A program made the position numbers and the translations under genes. From Paenibacillus sp. FJAT-29882 (GTDB lineage: Bacteria; Bacillota; Bacilli; Bacillales; DSM-1321), in the NCBI RefSeq assembly GCF_001510645.1, contig NZ_LMVB01000001.1:2118981-2182980 (forward strand): DNA of 64,000 nt, in the 5' to 3' direction. Every line of letters starts with the position of its first letter. The stretch's first letter is position 1. The notes beneath the pieces were generated by a model. It was not told the DNA's origin. It ran no database searches and saw only the letters and a list, made by a program, of their open reading frames with translations. Below, in pieces: positions 57,321-64,000 of this stretch.

Positions 57321-57350
57321 AAAAACAGCCCGCTTACGCAAGGCTGTTTT
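57321..57350 (-). terminator. Terminator of ymdB
   Basis: Minus strand: AAAACAGCC/GGGCTGTTTTT stem-loop directly after the ymdB stop. Confidence 0.9.
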
Positions 57351-57355
57351 AATGA

Positions 57356-58153
57356 TTAATGAAAAAACGGATGATCGTCGTTTATTAATAATCGATCTAT
57401 TTTGTTTGCTTTTCCAGTTTTTTCATCAATCTCTATGATGACTGCACTTAAGATTGTTCTTCCTTCTTTTGGTACTTCAAAACGCACAGGTAGACTTGTT
57501 AAGAAACGATGGATGACAGCGTCTCTCTCCATTCCAAGAATACCATCGTACGGACCCGTCATTCCAACATCCGATAAATAAGCTGTGCCTTTTGGAAGAA
57601 TACGATTATCTGCCGTTTGAACATGTGTGTGAGTACCAACAACTGCAGACACTTTCCCATCGAGGAACCAACCCATCGCCTGTTTCTCACTCGTAGCTTC
57701 GCCATGAAAATCAACAAAAATTATCGGTGTACGCTTTCTAGCTTCTTCTACAAGCTCTTCTGCTTTAACGAATGGGCAATCCAAAGCAGGCATAAACGTT
57801 CTTGCTTGTAAATTAATCACTGCAATCTCTAATTGATTTAGCTTGATATATTTTATCCCTGCACCTGGGGTTCCTTCTGGAAAATTTGCAGGACGTACTA
57901 AATTCTTCGCAGATTCAATAAATTCAAAAATTTCACGGTTGTCCCAAGCATGATTACCAAGCGTCACAGCCTGAGCTCCAGCTTCAAGGAATTGCCGATA
58001 GATCTTCTCGGTAATCCCGCGACCCCCAGCAGCATTTTCCCCATTAATAATGGTAATTTGCGGTCGATATTTCTCCTTGATTTTCGGTAAATACTCTTTC
58101 ACCATATCTCTTCCTGGTGAACCGACTACATCTCCAACAAAAAGCAATTTCAT
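57356..58153 (-). CDS. ymdB: YmdB metallophosphodiesterase
   Basis: A 265-residue calcineurin-type phosphodiesterase from the ATG at 58153 (AAAGGAATT upstream). Motifs FVGDVVGSPGRDM, INGENAAGGRGIT, TLGNHAWDN, FVDFHGEATSEKQAMG and GTHTHVQTADNRIL supply the metal ligands. In Bacillus it is a cyclic-nucleotide phosphodiesterase that influences the choice between biofilm and motility. Confidence 0.96.
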   Translation of the reverse strand: MKLLFVGDVVGSPGRDMVKEYLPKIKEKYRPQITIINGENAAGGRGITEKIYRQFLEAGAQAVTLGNHAWDNREIFEFIESAKNLVRPANFPEGTPGAGIKYIKLNQLEIAVINLQARTFMPALDCPFVKAEELVEEARKRTPIIFVDFHGEATSEKQAMGWFLDGKVSAVVGTHTHVQTADNRILPKGTAYLSDVGMTGPYDGILGMERDAVIHRFLTSLPVRFEVPKEGRTILSAVIIEIDEKTGKANKIDRLLINDDHPFFH

Positions 58154-58378
58154 AGTTAATTCCTTTCCAAAAACCAAACTTTAATCATTTATTCTTTCCT
58201 ATTGTACCACATTTCATTTCCTGCACTTTTACGTGGATAACCACTTAGAAAAATCGTCGTCGACCATCCGATACAAAAAACTAGTTATTTTAACATAATC
58301 ATAATGACCAATATCATAAATCGAGATCTCGACACCAAAATCCATTTTAAATCACTTTTACTTACACTTTAAAAGAAA

Positions 58379-58420
58379 AACAAAGCGTTGGACCTTAATG
58401 GCCCAAACGCTTTGTTTATT
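58379..58420 (-). terminator. Terminator of rny
   Basis: Minus strand: AACAAAGCGTT/AACGCTTTGTT stem followed by TTTCTTTT, overlapping the rny stop. Confidence 0.9.
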
Positions 58421-59978
58421 TTGCATATTCAACTGCTCTCGTTTCACGTAGCACGGTTACTTTAATATGTCCTGGATAATCTAACTCTTCTTCTATCCGC
58501 TTACGGATATCCCTTGCAAGTCGATGTGCCCCCAGATCATCAATTTGTTCTGGTTTTACCATAACTCGTACTTCACGACCAGCTTGAATCGCAAATGATT
58601 TTTCCACTCCATCATAGGATTCAGATATCTCTTCCAGCTTTTCGAGTCTTCTGATATAGTTTTCAAGCGTCTCACTTCTGGCACCTGGTCTTGCTGCTGA
58701 TAAAGCATCTGCAGCAGCGACTAGTACAGAAATAATCGATGTCGGTTCAGTATCACCATGATGAGAAGCGATACTATTGATAACGACTGGGTGTTCTTTA
58801 TATTTCGTGGCCAATTCTACACCAATCTCTACATGGCTACCTTCTACTTCATGGTCAATTGCTTTTCCGATATCGTGAAGAAGTCCTGCTCGACGTGCAA
58901 GTGTTTCGTCTTCACCTAACTCAGCAGCTAATAAACCAGATAAGTGTGCAACTTCTATAGAATGCTTCAAGACGTTTTGACCATAGCTTGTACGGAATTT
59001 CAAACGACCCAGAATCTTAATAAGGTCAGGATGCAATCCGTGGACCCCTACTTCAAATGTGGTTTGCTCTCCGATCTCTCGGATGTGCTCGTCCACTTCA
59101 CGTCTTGCTTTGTCCACCATTTCTTCAATTCGTGCTGGATGGATACGACCATCCTGTACAAGCTTCTCTAGTGCTAGACGAGCTGTTTCACGTCTTATTG
59201 GGTCAAATCCAGATAAGATTACTGCTTCAGGCGTATCATCAATAATAAGGTCGATTCCTGTAAGCGTTTCAAGTGTCCTAATATTCCGGCCTTCTCGACC
59301 AATAATACGACCCTTCATCTCATCGTTTGGAAGATTGACTACTGAAACGGTGGTCTCAGCAACATGATCAGCAGCACAACGCTGAATTGCAAGTGAGAGT
59401 ATATCTTTTGCTTTTTTGTCAGCTTCTTCTTTTGCACGGTTCTCTGTTTCTTTAATCATAAGAGCAATATCGTGTGCCAGCTCATTTTCAATACGATCAA
59501 TAATAATGGCTTTTGCTTCATCACGAGTCAGGCCTGATACACGCTCAAGCTCTGTTTGCTGCTTACGAACCATCTCATCCACTTTGCTTTCCATGTCTTC
59601 AATATGCTGTTGTCTTTGGTCAAGAGAATCTTCCTTCTTTTCCAAAAGAGTTTCACGTTTATCTAACGATTCATCTTTACGGTCAAGGTTTTCTTCTTTT
59701 TGTAATAATCGATTTTCTTGTTTTTGTAATTCAGATCTTCGTTCTCGAACTTCACGCTCGGCATCTGAACGAGTTTTGTGAATATCATCCTTTGCTTCCA
59801 ATAGGGCTTCTTTTTTCAGAGCATCTGCTTCCCGTTTTGCATCTTCAAGAATTTGTTCAGCAGAATTTCTCGCCCCTGCTATTTTGTTTTGAGTAATATT
59901 CTTAAAAACAAAATAGCTAACAACTGCACCGACGAATAGGCCAAGCAAACTGGAGATGATGAGTTGAATAGGTTCCAT
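58416..59978 (-). CDS. rny: Ribonuclease Y
   Basis: A 520-residue protein: one N-terminal membrane span ([19 protein letters not shown]), a long coiled coil (about 30-200), a KH domain ([19 protein letters not shown]) and an HD domain with [20 protein letters not shown]. The endonuclease starts mRNA decay and partners with YmcA/YlbF/YaaT. Good consensus promoter at 60114-60142. Confidence 0.97.
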   Translation of the reverse strand: MEPIQLIISSLLGLFVGAVVSYFVFKNITQNKIAGARNSAEQILEDAKREADALKKEALLEAKDDIHKTRSDAEREVRERRSELQKQENRLLQKEENLDRKDESLDKRETLLEKKEDSLDQRQQHIEDMESKVDEMVRKQQTELERVSGLTRDEAKAIIIDRIENELAHDIALMIKETENRAKEEADKKAKDILSLAIQRCAADHVAETTVSVVNLPNDEMKGRIIGREGRNIRTLETLTGIDLIIDDTPEAVILSGFDPIRRETARLALEKLVQDGRIHPARIEEMVDKARREVDEHIREIGEQTTFEVGVHGLHPDLIKILGRLKFRTSYGQNVLKHSIEVAHLSGLLAAELGEDETLARRAGLLHDIGKAIDHEVEGSHVEIGVELATKYKEHPVVINSIASHHGDTEPTSIISVLVAAADALSAARPGARSETLENYIRRLEKLEEISESYDGVEKSFAIQAGREVRVMVKPEQIDDLGAHRLARDIRKRIEEELDYPGHIKVTVLRETRAVEYAK

Positions 59979-60113
59979 CGTTTCACCTCCCCTTGCTATG
60001 AACTTTTACTTAATAAAGTTGAACTGTCGGCAAGTACATTGTACATGACTTCAATATACAGCACTTGGCTTTTCAAAATTCTTCATTTTAAAAAATGTAA
60101 AATATACATGTTA

Positions 60114-60142
60114 ATTGTATAGTTGAGAAATTTTATTGTCAA
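60114..60142 (-). promoter_or_regulatory. rny promoter
   Basis: Minus strand: TTGACA, 17 bases, TACAAT. It gives a leader of about 130 bases. The rest of the 369-base gap to recA (59979-60347) holds this leader, an AT-rich stretch and the recA terminator; no gene is seen. Confidence 0.85.
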
Positions 60143-60302
60143 GAGTTTGCAAAGACTCTATACATGAATATTCAGAACGGTTCCAAAAAAATTAGAAAAT
60201 ATCCTTACAACCTTAATTATTTTGCCTGATCATCGAATTAGCCTTGCTAAGCTATATTATTATTATTGACCAAAAATTACCAATTCAAACTATATATACA
60301 AA

Positions 60303-60341
60303 GAAAAGAAGCCTAGTTTTTCATCAGGCTTCTTTTCTTTG
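60303..60341 (-). terminator. Terminator of recA
   Basis: Minus strand: AAAGAAAAGAAGCCTGATGA pairs with the following GGCTTCTTTTCTTT through a long stem. Confidence 0.9.
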
Positions 60342-60347
60342 GCACAA

Positions 60348-61394
60348 TTAGTCGAGCAGGCTCATGTCTTCCTTTTCTTCCTCACTATCTGCAGGCAATG
60401 CATGTTCACCATCTAGATTATAATGATTGCGAATTTTCTGTGCTATTTCAAGTTTAATAGTTTTATTTTCTTTTAAGAAAAGCTTAGCATTTTCTCGTCC
60501 TTGCCCTAGTCTTTCACCGTTATAGGAATACCATGACCCGCTTTTTTCAACGATATCTAATTCTGATCCCATATCAATGATTTCGCCTTCTCTGGAAATT
60601 CCTTCACCATACATAATATCTACTTCTGCTTGTTTGAATGGAGGCGCTACCTTGTTTTTAACGACTTTAATTTTCGTTTTGTTACCGACTATGTCACTAC
60701 CTTGTTTCAATTGTTCAGCGCGGCGCACTTCAAGTCTTACTGATGAATAAAACTTCAAAGCACGACCCCCTGGAGTCGTCTCAGGGTTTCCAAACATTAC
60801 ACCAATCTTTTCACGGACTTGGTTAATGAAAACAGCAATGGTATTGGATTTATTAATTGCACCAGATAGTTTTCTAAGTGCCTGTGACATCATCCTAGCT
60901 TGAAGACCCATATGAGAATCTCCCATCTCGCCTTCAATTTCAGCTTTAGGAACGAGTGCCGCCACAGAGTCAATGACGATAATATCTACCGCACCACTTC
61001 TGACCAATGCTTCTGCAATTTCAAGTGCCTGCTCACCAGTATCTGGCTGTGATAGCAATAGCTCATCAATGTTGACTCCGAGTTTCTGTGAGTAATCGGG
61101 GTCCAAAGCGTGCTCTGCATCAATAAATGCAGCGGTACCGCCATTAGCCTGAACCTCTGCAATCGCATGTAAGGAAACCGTTGTTTTACCAGAACTTTCT
61201 GGACCATATATTTCAATAACTCTGCCTCGTGGATATCCACCCACTCCTAAAGCTACATCCAATGCTAATGAACCACTTGAAATTGTTGAGATTCTTCTAT
61301 CTGTTTGTTCTCCTAACTTCATGATGGAACCTTTACCAAATTGTTTTTCAATTTGTTTCAATGCCATTTCTAGTGCCGCTTGACGATCGCTCAC
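60348..61394 (-). CDS. recA: Recombinase RecA
   Basis: A 348-residue protein with Walker [13 protein letters not shown]-type [20 protein letters not shown], Walker [17 protein letters not shown] and the L2-adjacent [15 protein letters not shown] region. Directs homologous recombination and the SOS response, and would trigger prophage induction. GAGGAGGAAC precedes the ATG. Confidence 0.98.
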   Translation of the reverse strand: MSDRQAALEMALKQIEKQFGKGSIMKLGEQTDRRISTISSGSLALDVALGVGGYPRGRVIEIYGPESSGKTTVSLHAIAEVQANGGTAAFIDAEHALDPDYSQKLGVNIDELLLSQPDTGEQALEIAEALVRSGAVDIIVIDSVAALVPKAEIEGEMGDSHMGLQARMMSQALRKLSGAINKSNTIAVFINQVREKIGVMFGNPETTPGGRALKFYSSVRLEVRRAEQLKQGSDIVGNKTKIKVVKNKVAPPFKQAEVDIMYGEGISREGEIIDMGSELDIVEKSGSWYSYNGERLGQGRENAKLFLKENKTIKLEIAQKIRNHYNLDGEHALPADSEEEKEDMSLLD

Positions 61395-61628
61395 TCAAGT
61401 TCCTCCTCTATAGGTTAATCAGCTTAGCTGATTAGATAATAAATTTTTAAAATAAAGCAGTAGCTCTTCCCCAGGCTTAGTATGCTAGGGTAATATTCAA
61501 ACTTCTGTACTAATTCGACTTCTAAAAAAGAATGGAAGAAAGTAAGAATACGTTCATGCATTTCTATTTGTGATTATCTTTCATCCATCTAAAATACTCG
61601 CTTAATTCCCTCTTTGATGTCTATCTCT

Positions 61629-61657
61629 ACTATATACTCTTTTCTTTCATTTGCCAA
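61629..61657 (-). promoter_or_regulatory. recA promoter
   Basis: Minus strand: TTGGCA, 17 bases, TATAGT. It implies a leader of about 225 bases. The rest of the 544-base gap 61395-61938 shows no gene. Confidence 0.75.
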
Positions 61658-61665
61658 GCAAAAAA

Positions 61666-61679
61666 CGAACATTCATTCG
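61666..61679. promoter_or_regulatory. LexA (DinR) box of recA
   Basis: CGAACATTCATTCG differs by one base in the second half site from the Bacillus CGAAC-n4-GTTCG consensus. It lies eight bases upstream of the recA -35. Confidence 0.7.
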
Positions 61680-61887
61680 TTTATTGCTAAAGCAATAATA
61701 ACTTAAAAACAGCGTTTCTGTCTAGCAAAAATTCCATTTCCCATTAACAAAAGCTTTAATAATACAATTTTGATCTTTTTGAAAATTAATGCAGTATTAT
61801 AAAAAGATGCAATTTGTGGCTTGTTTTAGCCCTTGTTGCTTCTGCAAGCTAAATAATTCCCCACAAAGGTATTGTTTAATATTCCCA

Positions 61888-61934
61888 AAACAAAAAGAGA
61901 ATGCCTCATTTCACCCTATGAGACATTCTCTTGT
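61888..61934 (-). terminator. Terminator of cinA
   Basis: Minus strand: AAGAGAATG/CATTCTCTT stem with internal CTCAT/ATGAG pairs and TTTTTGTTTT. Confidence 0.85.
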
Positions 61935-61938
61935 AAAA

Positions 61939-63177
61939 TTAGGTAGAAAGATGGTTCAATAGATAATGGCAACCTTTTTTTACACTTCTTATTCTGATCT
62001 GTGCCCTGCTACCAGAGAGATTTAGTTTCTCAACTTTCGAAATCCCATTGCGAAAAGCCATGCCAATAAAAACGGTCCCTACAGGTTTCCCTTCCTGTTC
62101 ATCAGGACCCGCTACTCCAGTAAAGCTGATCCCAATATCTGCATCAAGCTGTGTTCGAATATTTTCGGCCATTTCGATTGCACATTGCTGACTTACGACA
62201 CCGAATGTGGAAATAGTTGCATCTTGAATTTGTAGCAGACTAGATTTAGCATCATTTGTGTAGCTAACAATTCCGCCTTTAAAGACTTTACCAGCTCCAG
62301 GAATTGTCGTTAATTGCTCTTGGAACATCCCACCTGTCAAACTTTCTGCAGCGGCAATGGACATACCTCTTGCAGTTAACTCTTTTACCAGTTCCTTAAT
62401 TAAAGAAGTCTGGTCGCTTCCATAGTAAAAGTCTCCCACACGTTTCATTATTTCCGTTTCAACTTCGCTAATCAGCTGATCACATATTTCTTTTGACTCA
62501 TGTTTAGCGGTAATCCTTAGCGTCACTTCACCATCGCCTGCAAGTGGAGCAATCGTCGGATTGGTTTGATTTTCAAGCAAGTCATCTATCTTCGTCTCTA
62601 GCAATGACTCTCCAATTCCGAAAAAGCGCAGTACCTTTGATTCAATGCGTTCTTGTTTATCTAGCTTTTCCATTAACCTTTTATACCCATATGTTAAAAA
62701 CATAGGCTCCAACTCTTTTGGAGGTCCGGGTAGTAACATATATGTCTTATCCTTTAAAGTAAGAATCATGCCAGGGGCCATTCCGTGATCATTTGCAAGT
62801 ACATCCGCATGTTCTAAAATGAGTGCCTGCTTTTTATTATTTTCTGTCATTTCCCGTCCAGTCTTTGTAAAATACGCTTGGATAGCTGTTAAAGCATGAT
62901 TGTCAAAAACAAGATTTTTTCCTAAATGACGGGCAATCGTTTCTTTCGTCAAATCGTCCTTTGTTGGTCCAAGTCCGCCTGTAAAAATAATGAAGTCAGC
63001 ACGAGATTCTGCAATCTCGATAACAGATTGAAGCCGTTCACTATTATCACCTACAACAGTATGAAAATAAACGTTAATTCCTATTTCTGCTAGTTGCTTA
63101 GATAAAAATTTCCCATTTGTATTGGCTATTTGACCTAATAGTAATTCAGATCCAACCGCGATGATTTCTGCGTTCAT
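61939..63177 (-). CDS. cinA: Competence/damage protein CinA (PNC amidase)
   Basis: A 412-residue protein from the ATG at 63177 (GGGGATGG upstream). N-terminal MoCF-like domain with IAVGSELLLGQIANTNGKFL and FTGGLGPTKDDLTKETIA; C-terminal nicotinamide-mononucleotide amidase domain with AAAESLTGGMFQEQLTTIPG and FTGVAGPDEQEGKPVG. Part of the pyridine nucleotide cycle; found before recA in many Firmicutes. Confidence 0.96.
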   Translation of the reverse strand: MNAEIIAVGSELLLGQIANTNGKFLSKQLAEIGINVYFHTVVGDNSERLQSVIEIAESRADFIIFTGGLGPTKDDLTKETIARHLGKNLVFDNHALTAIQAYFTKTGREMTENNKKQALILEHADVLANDHGMAPGMILTLKDKTYMLLPGPPKELEPMFLTYGYKRLMEKLDKQERIESKVLRFFGIGESLLETKIDDLLENQTNPTIAPLAGDGEVTLRITAKHESKEICDQLISEVETEIMKRVGDFYYGSDQTSLIKELVKELTARGMSIAAAESLTGGMFQEQLTTIPGAGKVFKGGIVSYTNDAKSSLLQIQDATISTFGVVSQQCAIEMAENIRTQLDADIGISFTGVAGPDEQEGKPVGTVFIGMAFRNGISKVEKLNLSGSRAQIRIRSVKKGCHYLLNHLST

Positions 63178-63198
63178 TTCCATCCCCCACAAATTCAA

Positions 63199-63783
63199 TT
63201 ACTTAGAATTAATAAATACAGTTTTGTTTTTTGCGAAATAATCCCATCCAGACCAAACAGTAAAAACCAACGCAATCCATAAAGTGATATTAGCGAATGG
63301 GAATGAAATCAAAACAAAAGGAATATTATGTAATAACAACGCTGATATAGCTACAATTTGTGCCCACATTTTTATTTTCCCTAAAATATCGGCGGCAACT
63401 ACTTCACCCGTTCCCGCAAGTACTAGCCTTAAGCCTGTAACGGCAAACTCCCTACTAATAATGACAATAGCAATCCATGATTGGTTGTACATTAAATCCA
63501 AATCAATTAATACAATTAAAGCTGCTGAAACGAGTAATTTGTCAGCAAGAGGATCGAGAAATTTCCCAAGGTTTGTGACCATATTATATTTGCGGGCATA
63601 GTGTCCATCCACCCAGTCTGTTGAAGCAGCAAGAATAAAAAGTATAGTCCCTACCAAATGATTAACTGGAAGAATGTAGTCCCCCAGCATCAACTCACCC
63701 CAAGAAAAAGGTACGAGCATAATAATTACAAAAATAGGTATTAAGATAATTCTTGATATTGTTATTTTATTTGGCAAATTCAC
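63199..63783 (-). CDS. pgsA: CDP-diacylglycerol-glycerol-3-phosphate 3-phosphatidyltransferase
   Basis: A 194-residue membrane enzyme from the GTG at 63783 (GGAGGG upstream). The CDP-alcohol phosphatidyltransferase motif is STDWVDGHYARKYNMVTNLG with FLDPLADKLL, together with five or more membrane segments. Makes phosphatidylglycerol-phosphate. Bases 63784-63840 are leader sequence. Confidence 0.95.
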   Translation of the reverse strand: MNLPNKITISRIILIPIFVIIMLVPFSWGELMLGDYILPVNHLVGTILFILAASTDWVDGHYARKYNMVTNLGKFLDPLADKLLVSAALIVLIDLDLMYNQSWIAIVIISREFAVTGLRLVLAGTGEVVAADILGKIKMWAQIVAISALLLHNIPFVLISFPFANITLWIALVFTVWSGWDYFAKNKTVFINSK

Positions 63784-63839
63784 AATAGTACCCTCCAAAG
63801 TTGAATAGCATAAGATTCATTTCTTTATACGACAAGCGA

Positions 63840-63866
63840 AAAATAGCCATCATAAAGATGACTATT
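63840..63866 (-). terminator. Terminator of rodZ-like gene
   Basis: Minus strand: ATAGTCATC/GATGGCTAT stem followed by TTTTTC, overlapping the stop of the partial gene. Confidence 0.8.
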
Positions 63867-64000
63867 CAGCTTTTGTAAATTGTATCGTTACATTTTGAAC
63901 GTCTTTCTCTGTTGGAGAAATAGCATATTCGAGTTTCTGATCATTAGCAAAAATCTCCGTTTCATAGGCTCTTCCCGTACGGATGACTACTTCGGATTCA
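63862..64000 (-). CDS. rodZ: RodZ (YmfM) C-terminal domain, 5' part outside window
   Basis: The visible 46 codons end the frame at TAG 63862-63864: SEVVIRTGRAYETEIFANDQ, KLEYAISPTEKDVQNVTIQF, TKAE. This is the extracytoplasmic DUF4115 beta-domain of RodZ, a cell-shape protein, and ymfM/rodZ is the expected gene before pgsA. The rest lies beyond the right edge. Confidence 0.8.
   Translation of the reverse strand, partial: ESEVVIRTGRAYETEIFANDQKLEYAISPTEKDVQNVTIQFTKAE

Noticed and set aside
59057-59896. Long plus-strand ORFs opposite rny
   Set aside because: Antisense products of the coiled-coil codon bias; low-complexity Ser/Arg/Phe sequence.

Overview
The window comes from a spore-forming, low-GC Firmicute of the Bacillaceae. 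The right third (44.9-64.0 kb) holds the conserved Bacillus chromosomal order rodZ-pgsA-cinA-recA-rny-ymdB-spoVS-tdh-kbl-miaB-ymcA-cotE-mutS-mutL, all on the minus strand, and cotE and spoVS show that the host sporulates. A His/Cys-rich coat-like gene with a sigma-K-like promoter and a dipeptidase gene sit between tdh and spoVS.

The left two thirds (1-44.9 kb) is a PBSX/skin-like myovirus prophage integrated just downstream of mutL. Its far end lies outside the window. From right to left: integrase with GTGGTCAA repeats beside the mutL terminator; a lysogeny module (ImmA-type protease, ImmR-type repressor, divergent Cro-like repressor, operator array); an antirepressor and a second XRE regulator; a yqa-type recombination and replication operon (yqaI, YqaJ nuclease, RecT, DnaD-like protein, RusA, many tiny genes); xtrA and an Xpf-like late regulator; terminase, portal, capsid; then contractile tail genes (sheath, tube, chaperone with a -1 frameshift, tape measure, XkdP-XkdU, tail fibres). 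No holin or endolysin was recognised.

The typical PBSX order xtrA-xpf-xtmA-xtmB is broken by accessory genes (24.5-33.4 kb), many with their own terminators. A plus-strand island at 31.6-32.1 kb contains a clear c-di-GMP-I riboswitch in front of a complete CheY-like response regulator. The only start that keeps the CheY acidic pocket is an ATT codon preceded by a good ribosome binding site, and that site lies in a hairpin that can be exchanged for pairing with the aptamer. At 25.2-29.3 kb there are two related micro-proteins (31 and 41 residues, sharing a DPG-x-GG core and a QGI(V/I)RP end), each followed by its own terminator. In the same block four exact copies of TTTGTCGAA, which fits the Spo0A box consensus, stand upstream of accessory genes in the sense orientation. 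Together these suggest that the prophage reads host lifestyle signals (c-di-GMP, possibly Spo0A) and supplies a chemotaxis-like protein. The sequence signals are direct observations; the functional link is inference.
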